Source: Pelomonas aquatica
Lineage (GTDB): Bacteria > Pseudomonadota > Gammaproteobacteria > Burkholderiales > Burkholderiaceae_C
Assembly (NCBI RefSeq): GCF_026712205.1
Contig: NZ_JAPPUW010000007.1
Coordinates: 124,001-188,000 of the forward strand
Length of the DNA stretch: 64,000 nucleotides
Direction of reading: 5' to 3'
The position numbers and the translations under genes are program-made. The notes beneath the pieces were generated by a model. The model saw only the letters and a list, made by a program, of their open reading frames with translations. It was not told the DNA's origin and searched no databases. This document shows positions 8,062-15,905 of this stretch, in pieces (the first letter of the stretch is position 1; every line of letters begins with the position of its first letter).

Positions 8062-9038
8062 GCGGAGAGAACTTCGGGGTTCAACGGGGTGGGCGGCGTC
8101 GCGCCGGTCAGCGCGGCGACGAGGTTGTCCGCCGCCAGGCCGGCCATGGCCAGGCGCGTCGGCAGCGTCGCGCTGGCGATATGCGGCGTGAGAACGACAT
8201 TGGGCAGGCTCAGCAGCGCCGGGTTCACGCGCGGCTCGCCCTCGAAGACGTCCAGGCCCGCCGCCGCGATGCGCCGCTCGCGCAGCGCCGCGGCCAGCGC
8301 GTCCTCGTCGACGATGCCGCCGCGGGCGATGTTGACGAGGGTCGCCGTCGGCTTCATCAGCGCCAGCTCGGCTGCGGCGATGCAGTGATGGGACTCGGCC
8401 GAATAGGGCAGCACCAGCACGAGGTGGTCGGCCTGGCGCAGCAGCTCGTCCTTGGCCACATGGCGGGCGCCGAGTTCGGCCTCGATGTCCGCGGCCAGGC
8501 GCGAGCGGTTGTGATAGACGAGCTGCATGCCGAAGCCGAAGCGGCCGCGGCGCGCGATGGCCTGGCCGATGCGGCCCATGCCGAGGATGCCCAGCGTGGT
8601 GTTGTAGACGTCGGCGCCGGCCAGGAAGTCCCAGGCCCAGCTCTTCCAGCCGCCGTCGCGCAGCAGGCGCTCGCCCTCGCTCATGCGCCGCGCGGTGGCC
8701 ATCAGCAGCGCGAAGCCGAAGTCGGCCGTCGTCTCGGTCAGCACGTCGGGCGTGTGGGTGACGAGCACGCCGCGCGCGGTGCAGGCGGCCAGGTCGATGT
8801 GGTTGTAGCCCACGGTCATCGTGCAGACGGCGCGCAGGCCGGGGCAGGCGTCCAGCAGCTCGGCCGTGATGCGCTCGGTGCCGGTGATGTAGGCGCCGGC
8901 CTTGCCGGCCAGGCGCGCGCGCAGTTCGTCGGGGGCCAGCGGCGCCTCGCCGGCGTGGCAGTCCACGTCGAAATGGGCCGAGAGCCGCTCGACCACGGCC
9001 GCCGGCGCGCGCCGGGCGATCAGGACCCTGGGTTTCAT
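8058..9038 (-). CDS. D-2-hydroxyacid dehydrogenase (glyoxylate/hydroxypyruvate reductase family)
   Basis: This 326-residue NAD(P)-dependent enzyme reduces glyoxylate, hydroxypyruvate or related 2-oxoacids. The Rossmann motif LGILGMGRIGQAIARR lies mid-protein. The catalytic residues are present: Arg in NIARGGIVDEDAL, Glu in FEGEP and His in LTPHIASAT. The start is the ATG that overlaps the antiporter stop (ATGA). Two further ATGs 6 and 12 bases upstream (9044, 9050) are in frame and cannot be excluded. It belongs to the minus-strand cluster with the nitroreductase and antiporter. Confidence 0.88.
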   Translation of the reverse strand: MKPRVLIARRAPAAVVERLSAHFDVDCHAGEAPLAPDELRARLAGKAGAYITGTERITAELLDACPGLRAVCTMTVGYNHIDLAACTARGVLVTHTPDVLTETTADFGFALLMATARRMSEGERLLRDGGWKSWAWDFLAGADVYNTTLGILGMGRIGQAIARRGRFGFGMQLVYHNRSRLAADIEAELGARHVAKDELLRQADHLVLVLPYSAESHHCIAAAELALMKPTATLVNIARGGIVDEDALAAALRERRIAAAGLDVFEGEPRVNPALLSLPNVVLTPHIASATLPTRLAMAGLAADNLVAALTGATPPTPLNPEVLSA

Positions 9039-10375
9039 ATCCATATCCATGCCATCACGAGGAGGACGGGCAGCAGCACCGCGCCGGACCAGAGCAGATA
9101 GCCGCCGAAGCTCGGCATCTTCACGCCGCGCTCCTCGGCAATCGCCTTGACCATGAAATTGGGCGCGTTGCCGATATAGGTCATCGCCCCCATGAAGACG
9201 GCGCCGCCGGAGATGGCGGCCAGCACGGCGGCGCCCTCGCCCATCAACTGCTGCGCATTGCCGCCGGCGAGGTTGAAGAAGGCGAGGTAGGTCGGCGCGT
9301 TGTCCAGCACCGAGGACAGGCCGCCGGTCAGCCAGAAATAGGCCGCGGGCAAGGGCTGGCCGTCCGCGCCGGTCAGCAGGGCCGCCAGCGGCGCGAACAC
9401 GCCGGCCGGGCCGGCCTTGAGCATCGCGATGACGGGCACCATGGTCAGGAAGATCGCGATGAAGAGCTTGGCCACCTCCTCCATCGGCGCCCAGCTGAAG
9501 CGGTTCTTCTCGCGCACGCCGGCCGGCGTCAGCCACAGCGATGCGGCCGTCACGGCGATGAGGCCCAGGTCGCGCACCAGGGCCTGCAGCGGCAGCGGCG
9601 TGCCCCAGAGGTCCAGCACGACGCCGGGTTTCCAGGTGCCGCTCATCAGCACCAGGCCGACGGCGACGGCCAGCGGCAGCAGGTTGATGCTGCCCTCGAT
9701 GCCCAGCGTGGGCATGTCGGGCGTCGGGTCGGCACGGATCACGCCCTCGCGGCGGTAGAGCCAGGCGTCGATGGCGCAGAACACGGCCAGCAGCGCGGCC
9801 AGCAGGAACAGCGTCGGCGCCCACAGGTGGCCGGCGGTCCACAGGAAGCTCACGCCCTGCAGGAAGCCGAGGAACAGCGGCGGGTCGCCCAGCGGCGTCA
9901 GCGAGCCGCCGACATTGCTGACGATGAAGATGAAGAAGACGACGACGTGGGCGTTGTGGCGGCGGTTGTCGTTGGCGCGGATCAGCGGGCGGATCAGCAG
10001 CATGGACGCGCCCGTCGTGCCCATGAAGCTGGCCAGCACGGCGCCGAGCGCCATCAGGCCGGCGTTCAGCGCCGGGCTGCCATGCAGATTGCCGCGGATG
10101 TAGATGCCGCCCGCCGTCGTGTAAAGGGCGCAGAGCAGGATCGTGAAGGGCAGGTATTCCTCCACCAGCGTGTGCACCAGCACGCCGCCGGTCGCGCCGG
10201 CGCCGAAGCTGAGGCCGAACGGCACGAGCAGCGCCAGCGTCCAGGCCGCGGCGATCTTGCCGAAGTGGTGGTGCCAGGCGGCCGGCGCGGCCAGCGGCAT
10301 GACGGCGATGGACAGCAGCAGGCCGGCGAAGGGGGTCGCCCAGGCCAGGCCCAGTTCGGAGCCTTGCAGCACCAT
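9035..10375 (-). CDS. nhaD: Sodium:proton antiporter, NhaD/CitMHS-like
   Basis: This 446-residue integral membrane protein has about 12 hydrophobic segments. The motif SNVGGSLTPLGDPPLFLGFL and the ASFMGTTGASMLLIRPLI segment are characteristic of the NhaD-type/ion-transporter (IT) superfamily. Members expel Na+ or Li+ in exchange for protons, although some relatives carry citrate-like anions. The start ATG shares one base with the nitroreductase stop (TGATG), so translation is probably coupled. I favour Na+/H+ exchange on overall similarity; the gene symbol is tentative. Confidence 0.8.
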   Translation of the reverse strand: MVLQGSELGLAWATPFAGLLLSIAVMPLAAPAAWHHHFGKIAAAWTLALLVPFGLSFGAGATGGVLVHTLVEEYLPFTILLCALYTTAGGIYIRGNLHGSPALNAGLMALGAVLASFMGTTGASMLLIRPLIRANDNRRHNAHVVVFFIFIVSNVGGSLTPLGDPPLFLGFLQGVSFLWTAGHLWAPTLFLLAALLAVFCAIDAWLYRREGVIRADPTPDMPTLGIEGSINLLPLAVAVGLVLMSGTWKPGVVLDLWGTPLPLQALVRDLGLIAVTAASLWLTPAGVREKNRFSWAPMEEVAKLFIAIFLTMVPVIAMLKAGPAGVFAPLAALLTGADGQPLPAAYFWLTGGLSSVLDNAPTYLAFFNLAGGNAQQLMGEGAAVLAAISGGAVFMGAMTYIGNAPNFMVKAIAEERGVKMPSFGGYLLWSGAVLLPVLLVMAWIWI

Positions 10376-11088
10376 CAGTTGTCAATGAAGTGCGCGAACT
10401 CGGCGACCGGCACGCGCTCGGTGACGAGGCTGTTCTCGACCGCGTCGGGGTCGGCATAGCCCATGGACATGCCGCAGACCACCATCTGCTCCTCGCCCAG
10501 CTGCAGCTCCTCGGCGATGAGGCGGTGGAACTGCGTGAACGCCGCCTGCGGGCAGGTGTGCAGGCCGCGCGCGCGGGCGGCGACCATGATGTTCTGCAGG
10601 AACATGCCGTAGTCCAGCCAGGAGCCCTGCTCCATGACGCGGTCGATCGTGAACATCAGGCCGACGGGCGCGTCGAAGAAGACGAAGTTGCGGCCATGCT
10701 GGTGCTGCATGCGCGCCTTGTCGCTCTTGGCGATGCCGAGCAGGCCGTACAGGTCCCAGCCCACCTTGCGGCGGCGGTCGATATAGGGGCTGCGCCATTC
10801 GGTCGGGTAGTAGGCGTACTCCTCGCGGTGCGCGGCGTTCTGGTCGGGGTCGAGGTAGGCGGCCTGGATGCGGTCGGCCAAGCGCTTGAGCGCCGCGCCG
10901 GTCAGCACGTGGACCTGCCAGGGCTGGGTGTTGGTGCCCGAGGGCGCCCAGGACGCGACTTCGAGGATGTCCTCGATCGTCCGGCGCGGCACCGGCGTCG
11001 GCAGGAAGGCGCGCAGCGAGTGGCGGGTCTTGATCGCGGCGTCGACCGCGGCGGTCTGCTCGGGCGTGGGCGTCTGGAAGCGGCTCAT
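10375..11088 (-). CDS. Nitroreductase family protein
   Basis: This 237-residue FMN-dependent NAD(P)H oxidoreductase carries the phosphate-binding TRHSLRAFLPTPVPR near residues 20-38, ASWAPSGTNTQPWQVHVL at about 50-66 and a C-terminal GMSMGYAD loop. All are typical of NfsB/PnbA-type enzymes that reduce nitroaromatics and quinones. The start overlaps the thioesterase stop by four bases (ATGA), and its own stop shares a base with the antiporter start. The natural substrate is unknown. Confidence 0.9.
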   Translation of the reverse strand: MSRFQTPTPEQTAAVDAAIKTRHSLRAFLPTPVPRRTIEDILEVASWAPSGTNTQPWQVHVLTGAALKRLADRIQAAYLDPDQNAAHREEYAYYPTEWRSPYIDRRRKVGWDLYGLLGIAKSDKARMQHQHGRNFVFFDAPVGLMFTIDRVMEQGSWLDYGMFLQNIMVAARARGLHTCPQAAFTQFHRLIAEELQLGEEQMVVCGMSMGYADPDAVENSLVTERVPVAEFAHFIDN

Positions 11089-11525
11089 GGTGTCAGGGTC
11101 TTCAAGGCTTGGAGATAGGCCGCCGGCAGCTCGGCCACCGGGCGGCGGCTGTCGCGGTCGACGTAGACATGGACGAAATGCCCGCGCGCGGCGCATTGCA
11201 CGGCACCTTCGGCGAACAGGCCGATCTCGTAGCGCACGCTGGAGCACCCCTGCCGGGCGACGCGAACGCCGGCCTCGATGCGCTGCGGAAAGGCCAGCGG
11301 CTCGAAGAAGTTGCAGTGCGTCTCGACGACCAGGCCGATGACCTCGCCGCCCTGCAGGTCGAGCGCGCCGGCCCCGATCAGCAGGCTGTTCACCGCGGTG
11401 TCGAAGAGGCTGTAGTAGACGACGTTGTTCAGGTGGCCGTAGACGTCGTTGTCCATCCAGCGCGTCGTCAGCGGCACGAGGCGGGGATAGGCGTCGCGGG
11501 CGTCGGGCTGGGGGCGGGTCGTCAT
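11085..11525 (-). CDS. Acyl-CoA thioesterase, 4-hydroxybenzoyl-CoA thioesterase family
   Basis: This 146-residue single hotdog-domain protein shows the 4HBT signature TRWMDNDVYGHLNNVVYYSLFDTA near residues 21-44, where the Asp of DNDVYGHLNN is the catalytic residue. Family members hydrolyse short- or medium-chain acyl-CoA or acyl-ACP. It is the first gene of the five-gene overlapping minus-strand operon, so the transcription start should lie in the 254-base gap shared with the divergent phasin gene. Confidence 0.9.
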   Translation of the reverse strand: MTTRPQPDARDAYPRLVPLTTRWMDNDVYGHLNNVVYYSLFDTAVNSLLIGAGALDLQGGEVIGLVVETHCNFFEPLAFPQRIEAGVRVARQGCSSVRYEIGLFAEGAVQCAARGHFVHVYVDRDSRRPVAELPAAYLQALKTLTP

Positions 11526-11661
11526 GCGGCGGATTCTTTCATGCGCCGCCAGGCCGCCCGGGATTCGGCCGCCAGGCTCGGCAACGCATGCCTGTCACGG
11601 TGGGAGGCCAGCCTGCCCGCAGGACGGCCTCGCCCCGCCCGCGCCGCGCGTGAATCCCTAG

Positions 11662-11681
11662 TTTTGCTGCGCCGCACAAAA
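11662..11681 (+). promoter_or_regulatory. Candidate PhaR-type box upstream of the phasin promoter
   Basis: The stretch TTTTGCTGCGCCGCACAAAA is an imperfect palindrome with TTGC/GCA half-sites. It resembles the TGC-rich operators of PhaR, the repressor that releases phasin genes when polyhydroxyalkanoate is present. It lies just upstream of the -35 element. The assignment is inferred from the motif and the target gene. Confidence 0.4.
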
Positions 11682-11686
11682 AGTCC

Positions 11687-11714
11687 TTGCAATCCGGCGG
11701 CGAGGCTCTATCAT
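11687..11714 (+). promoter_or_regulatory. Phasin promoter
   Basis: A -35 TTGCAA (11687-11692) and a -10 TATCAT (11709-11714) are separated by 16 bases. This is a good sigma-70-type promoter pointing at the phasin gene. Confidence 0.6.
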
Positions 11715-11724
11715 TCGCTCCATG

Positions 11725-11738
11725 TTGCAGTGCAGCAA
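11725..11738 (+). promoter_or_regulatory. Candidate PhaR operator at the phasin transcription start
   Basis: TTGCAGTGCAGCAA sits 10-24 bases after the -10 element, where a bound repressor would block transcription. With the box at 11662-11681 it flanks the promoter. Assignment to PhaR is inferred. Confidence 0.45.
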
Positions 11739-11779
11739 ACAAGCACGGCAATCGATTCACCCACTGATCGGAGTCCATC

Positions 11780-12340
11780 ATGCTGACCGCTGAACAAATC
11801 CTCGCCGCCCACAAGGCCAACGTCGAAACCCTCTTCGGCCTGACGAACAAGGCCTTCGAAGGCGTCGAGAAGCTCGTCGAGCTGAACCTGCAGGTCGCCA
11901 AGACCGCGCTGAGCGAAGCCGCCGACACGACCGCCGCCGCGCTGTCCGTGAAGGACGCCCAGGAGCTGCTGTCCCTGCAGGCCGCGCTGCTGCAACCCAC
12001 CGCCGAGAAGGCCGCTTCCTACAGCCGCCACATCTACGACATCGCCTCCGCCACCGGTTCCGAAGTCGCCAAGGTCGCCGAGGCCCAGTTCGCCGACGCG
12101 CAGAAGAAGTTCACCGCCGTCGTCGACAGCGCCGCCAAGAACGCCCCGGCCGGCACCGAGAACGCCGTCGCGCTGGTGAAGTCGGCCGTCGCCGCCGCCA
12201 ACAACGCCTTCGAGTCGGTCCAGAAGGCCACCAAGCAGGCCGTCGAAGTCGCCGAAGCCAACTTCCAGGCCGCCACGTCGCAAGCCGTGAAGGCCACCCA
12301 GACGGCCGCCCGCGCCTCCTCCAAGCGCGCCGCCGCCTGA
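11780..12340 (+). CDS. phaP: Phasin (polyhydroxyalkanoate granule-associated protein)
   Basis: This 186-residue, almost entirely helical, Ala-rich protein matches the TIGR01841/PF09361 phasins: [20 protein letters not shown] at the N-terminus, [18 protein letters not shown] next, then long amphipathic helices and a C-terminal Ala/Lys-rich tail. Phasins coat PHA granules and control their size and number. The gene has its own promoter and terminator, so it is monocistronic. Codon use is strongly biased to C/G-ending codons, as expected for an abundant protein. Confidence 0.95.
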   Translation: MLTAEQILAAHKANVETLFGLTNKAFEGVEKLVELNLQVAKTALSEAADTTAAALSVKDAQELLSLQAALLQPTAEKAASYSRHIYDIASATGSEVAKVAEAQFADAQKKFTAVVDSAAKNAPAGTENAVALVKSAVAAANNAFESVQKATKQAVEVAEANFQAATSQAVKATQTAARASSKRAAA

Positions 12341-12360
12341 TCGCCGCCCGCCCCTGAAAA

Positions 12361-12388
12361 GCCCGGTGCACCCGCACCGGGCTTTTTT
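12361..12388 (+). terminator. Rho-independent terminator of the phasin gene
   Basis: A perfect 9-bp stem GCCCGGTGC/GCACCGGGC (12361-12369 and 12374-12382) with a 4-base loop is followed by six T. Confidence 0.92.
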
Positions 12389-12404
12389 CGTTGGCGCCCG
12401 TCAC

Positions 12405-12440
12405 GCGTCGATTCGTCGGCGCCGGGCGTCGATTCGCCGG
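12405..12440 (+). promoter_or_regulatory. 21-bp-phased direct repeat, candidate LytTR binding site
   Basis: GCGTCGATTCGTCGG (12405-12419) and GCGTCGATTCGCCGG (12426-12440) match at 14 of 15 bases, with starts 21 bp apart. LytTR-domain regulators bind tandem direct repeats with about this spacing. The operon 65 bases downstream encodes a LytTR regulator, so autoregulation is a reasonable inference. Confidence 0.5.
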
Positions 12441-12504
12441 AACGGCCGCCGCGCGGGCACCGGGTGCGTGTCTACTTGCGGCATTGCCAGCCCGCCCACC
12501 CACG

Positions 12505-13236
12505 ATGAGACCCGACCGCTTCCGCCGCCACGTCCACCAACACCCCGGCCACCGCATCCTGTTCGGCCTGGGCGTCATCGGCATCGGCGCGCTGGCCCTG
12601 CTGGACAACCTGCAGGTCTTCGGCCTGCCGCTGCTGCGCACCTTCTGGCCGCTGGCCCTGGTGCTGCTCGGCCTGGCCCGCCTCGTCTGGCCGCGCCACG
12701 CCGGCAGCTGGCTGTTCGGCACCGCCCTGATCGCCATCGGCGGCCTGCTGACCGCGCAGAACCTCGGCTACACCCGGCTGGAGCTGCGCGACTGGTGGCC
12801 GGTGCTGGTCATCCTGGCCGGCCTGTCCATCCTGCTGCGCGGCGTCTTCCCGCGCCGCCACCGCATCGACCTGGCCAACGGCTTCAGCACGTCGATGCTG
12901 GAGCATGGCGACCAGGTCAACCTCGACGCCGCCTTCAGCGGCATCAAGCAGCAGAACGATTCGCGCAGCTTCAAGGGCGGCCGCATCGACGCGACCTTCG
13001 GCGGCGTCGAGCTGGACCTGCGCCAGGCCGCGATGGAGGCGCCCGAGGCCGTGCTGGACATCTCGGCGCGCTTCAGCGGCGTCGAGCTGCGCGTGCCGCG
13101 CGACTGGCTGGTCGTCGTCAACATCGTGCCGACGATGGGCGCCGTCAACGACCAGACCGTGCCGCCGATGAACCCGGCCCACCGCCTCGTGTTGCGCGGC
13201 GAGACGGTGTTCGGCGGCCTCGAGATCAAGAACTGA
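12505..13236 (+). CDS. LiaF-like transmembrane protein (LiaI/DUF5668 plus LiaF C-terminal domain)
   Basis: This 243-residue protein starts with three to four membrane segments containing GLGVIGIGALALLDNLQVF and TALIAIGGLLTAQNLGYTRL, the pattern of LiaI/DUF5668 regions. The C-terminal soluble half (about 125-243, with FSGIKQQNDSRSFKGG, ATFGGVELDLRQA and FSGVELRVPRDW) is the beta-helical LiaF/toast-rack-like domain. In Firmicutes, LiaF restrains a cell-envelope stress two-component system. Here a LytS/LytR pair follows 10 bases later, so a similar sensor-modulating role is likely. The start at 12505 is chosen because the domains begin there; no strong Shine-Dalgarno is visible. Confidence 0.8.
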   Translation: MRPDRFRRHVHQHPGHRILFGLGVIGIGALALLDNLQVFGLPLLRTFWPLALVLLGLARLVWPRHAGSWLFGTALIAIGGLLTAQNLGYTRLELRDWWPVLVILAGLSILLRGVFPRRHRIDLANGFSTSMLEHGDQVNLDAAFSGIKQQNDSRSFKGGRIDATFGGVELDLRQAAMEAPEAVLDISARFSGVELRVPRDWLVVVNIVPTMGAVNDQTVPPMNPAHRLVLRGETVFGGLEIKN

Positions 13237-13246
13237 ACCCGGCCGC

Positions 13247-14308
13247 GTGCATCCGCTGCTGACCCACTGGCGCGCCCTCGCGGCCTATCTGCTGGCCGCA
13301 GGCCTGGCCGGCGTCGCGCTGGCCGCGCTGCTGGCCGCCGAGGGGCTGGCCCCGCCGGGCTGGGCGCTGGCCTGGGCACTGCCGCTGGCCGGCGTGCTGG
13401 CCTTCGCCGCGCTGTCGCTCTACTACGTCTGCCGCAGCCAGCCCTTCGGCACGAGCCACTGGCAGCGCGCGCTGGCCACGCGCCTGGCGGCCGTCGGCCT
13501 GCTGGCAGGCGCGGCCCTCTCGATCGCCGCGGCCTGGAACATGGCGGGCCTGGCCCTGGGGCGCGGCGCCGGCCTCGTCGCGATGACGCCCACGGCCTGG
13601 GCCCTGGGCCTGCTGGCGGCGCTGGGCTTGTTCGCGCTCGCGGTGCTGGCCCACGACGTGCTCATCGCCGTCGAGGCCGCCCAGGCCGCCGCCGCCCGCG
13701 AAGTCCAGGCCCGGCTGCTGGCCCGCGACATGGAACTGCAGCTGCTGCGCCTGCAGATCGACCCGCACTTCCTGTTCAACAGCCTGAACGCCATCAGCGC
13801 GCTGACCCAGCTGGACCCGCCCGCCGCGCGCGCGATGACCATCGACCTGGCCCAGTTCTTCCGCCAGACCCTGGCCCTGGCCGGCCGCGAACGCATCCGG
13901 CTGGAGGATGAACTGAGCCTGGTGCGGCACTACCTCGCGATCGAGAAACAGCGCCTGGGCGACAAGCTCGGCCTCGCCGTCGACGCGCCAGCCGACAGCC
14001 TGCCCGCCCTGCTGCCGCCGCTGACGCTGCAGCCCCTGGCCGAAAACGCCCTCAAGCACGGCCTGCGCCCACGCGACGGCGGCGGCCTGCTGCAGATCCA
14101 GGCGCTGGTGCGCGACGGCTGGCTGCACCTCGCCGTGCGCAACCCCGTGCCCGAAGCGCCACCCCGGCAAACCGGCCTCGGCCATGGCCTGCGCAACCTG
14201 CGCGAACGCCTGGCGGCGCAGTACGGCAGCCGCGCCCGCGTGCACTGGGGCGCCACGCCCGAGGGCTTCGCCGTCGAGATCGCCCTGCCCTTCGAGACCA
14301 CGCCATGA
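13247..14308 (+). CDS. LytS/AlgZ-type sensor histidine kinase
   Basis: This 353-residue protein starts at GTG. About four membrane helices fill residues 1-145, followed by a short coiled coil. The His_kinase (PF06580) domain carries LRLQIDPHFLFNSLNAIS, whose His is the phosphorylated residue, and the ATPase region has PLAENALKHGLRP and a GLGHGLRNLRERL glycine-rich loop. Such kinases sense envelope conditions. The stop overlaps the response regulator start by four bases (ATGA), confirming the pair. Confidence 0.92.
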   Translation: MHPLLTHWRALAAYLLAAGLAGVALAALLAAEGLAPPGWALAWALPLAGVLAFAALSLYYVCRSQPFGTSHWQRALATRLAAVGLLAGAALSIAAAWNMAGLALGRGAGLVAMTPTAWALGLLAALGLFALAVLAHDVLIAVEAAQAAAAREVQARLLARDMELQLLRLQIDPHFLFNSLNAISALTQLDPPAARAMTIDLAQFFRQTLALAGRERIRLEDELSLVRHYLAIEKQRLGDKLGLAVDAPADSLPALLPPLTLQPLAENALKHGLRPRDGGGLLQIQALVRDGWLHLAVRNPVPEAPPRQTGLGHGLRNLRERLAAQYGSRARVHWGATPEGFAVEIALPFETTP

Positions 14309-15030
14309 CGCTGAATGCCCTCATCGCCGACGACGAACCGCTGGCCCGCCGCCTGCTGCGCGAATTCCTGGCCCCGCATGCCGACATCCGCGTCGCCGCC
14401 GAGGCCGACAACGGCCTGGACGCGGCGCACGCGATCACCGAGCTCAAGCCCGAGCTCGTCTTCCTCGACATCCAGATGCCCAGGCTGACCGGCCTGGAGG
14501 TGCTGGAGCTGACCGGCCGGCGCGACGGCGTCATCTTCACGACGGCCTACGACCAGCACGCGCTGCGCGCCTTCGAGCTGCATGCGGTGGACTATCTGCT
14601 CAAGCCCTTCGCTCAGGACCGCTTCGACGCGGCGCTGGCGCGGGCGCGCCGCCTGCTCGGCCAGGCCCGGCCGGGGCTGGACAAGCTGGTCGCGCCGCTG
14701 CCGCTGGCCCGCGTGCTGGTACCCGACCGCGACAGCGGCAGCCTGCTGGTGCTGGCCATCGAGGCCATCGACCACATCGAGGCCCAGGCCGACCACGTCG
14801 CCTTCCACAGCGCCGGCCGCGAACACCTGAAGGCCCAGCGCATCTCCGAGCTGGAGGCCCAGCTCGACCCGGCGCGCTTCGTGCGCGTGCACCGCAGCTT
14901 CATCATCAACCTGGCCGCGCTGCAGGGCCTGGAGCGCACCGACAGCGACGCCTACCTGGCCCGCATGAAGAACGGCAAGCGCATCCCGGTGAGCCGCAGC
15001 GGCTACGACAAGCTGCGCGCGGTGCTCTGA
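14305..15030 (+). CDS. LytTR-family response regulator (AlgR/LytR type)
   Basis: This 241-residue protein has a receiver domain at about 1-120 with acidic pocket DDE near residue 9-11, phospho-acceptor Asp in VFLDIQMPRLTG and KPF near residue 103. A LytTR DNA-binding domain occupies about 140-241 (IEAIDHIEAQADHVAFH, FVRVHRSFIINLA, NGKRIPVSRSGYDKL). It probably controls this operon through the repeat at 12405-12440, and possibly other envelope genes. Confidence 0.93.
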   Translation: MTLNALIADDEPLARRLLREFLAPHADIRVAAEADNGLDAAHAITELKPELVFLDIQMPRLTGLEVLELTGRRDGVIFTTAYDQHALRAFELHAVDYLLKPFAQDRFDAALARARRLLGQARPGLDKLVAPLPLARVLVPDRDSGSLLVLAIEAIDHIEAQADHVAFHSAGREHLKAQRISELEAQLDPARFVRVHRSFIINLAALQGLERTDSDAYLARMKNGKRIPVSRSGYDKLRAVL

Positions 15031-15067
15031 ACATAATCGCGCCCTTCCCCCACCGGACCCCGCGACG

Positions 15068-15898
15068 ATGACGACGATCCCCACCGACGACGGACTGCAG
15101 CTCCATCTGCGCCACTGGCCCGCCACCGCCGCTCCAGTGCGCGGCCAGTTGGTGATCGTGCATGGGCTGGGCGAGCACATCGAGCGTTATGCCCATGTCG
15201 CCGCGGCGCTGAACGCCCAGGGCTGGGACGTGCACGGCTGGGACCACCGCGGCCACGGCCGCAGCCAGGGCCGGCGCGGCGACATCCCCGACCACGACGC
15301 GCTGCTGCGCGACACCGCCCGCGTCATCGACGCCGTGCGCCGGCCCGGCCGCCGCTTCGTGCTGCTCGGCCACAGCATGGGCGGCCTCGTCGCGGCGCGC
15401 TTCGCGGCCGAGGCCCTGGCCGCGCAGCCGGCCGCCTGGAGCCGGCCGCTGGATGCGCTGGTGCTGTCGTCACCCGCGCTGGATGCGGGCCTGTCAGGCT
15501 TGCAGAAGCTGCTGCTCGCGGTGGCCGGCGCGCTGGCGCCGGGCCTGGCCGTCGGCAACGGCCTCAAGCCCGAGTGGATCTGCCGCGACCCGGCCGTCGT
15601 GCAGGCCTACACCAGCGACCCGCTGGTGCACGACCGCATCACCGCGCGGCTGACGCGCTTCATCGTCGACGGTGGTGCCGCCGCGATTGCCGCCGCGCCG
15701 CGCTGGACGCTGCCGACGCTGCTGATGTGGGCCGGCGCGGACCGCTGCGTCGCGCCGCGCGGCAGCGCGGCCTTCGCGGCGGCTGCACCCAAAGGCGTCG
15801 TGACGAGCCAGCCCTGGCCGGGCTTTGCGCACGAGATCTTCAACGAGCCCGAGAAGGCCGAGGTGATCGCCACGCTCGTCGGCTGGCTGAACCGCTAA
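15068..15898 (+). CDS. Alpha/beta hydrolase, monoacylglycerol lipase family
   Basis: This 276-residue protein has the serine-aminopeptidase/MGL layout (PF12146): oxyanion region VIVHGLGEHIERY, WDHRGHGRSQGRRG, nucleophile elbow LLGHSMGGL (Ser about 105), the acid in MWAGADRCV and the His in PGFAHEIFNEPE. No signal peptide is present, so it should be cytoplasmic. It would hydrolyse monoacylglycerols or lysophospholipid-like esters. It follows the two-component genes by 37 bases and could be co-transcribed. Confidence 0.9.
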   Translation: MTTIPTDDGLQLHLRHWPATAAPVRGQLVIVHGLGEHIERYAHVAAALNAQGWDVHGWDHRGHGRSQGRRGDIPDHDALLRDTARVIDAVRRPGRRFVLLGHSMGGLVAARFAAEALAAQPAAWSRPLDALVLSSPALDAGLSGLQKLLLAVAGALAPGLAVGNGLKPEWICRDPAVVQAYTSDPLVHDRITARLTRFIVDGGAAAIAAAPRWTLPTLLMWAGADRCVAPRGSAAFAAAAPKGVVTSQPWPGFAHEIFNEPEKAEVIATLVGWLNR

Positions 15899-15905
15899 CG
15901 GTGCC

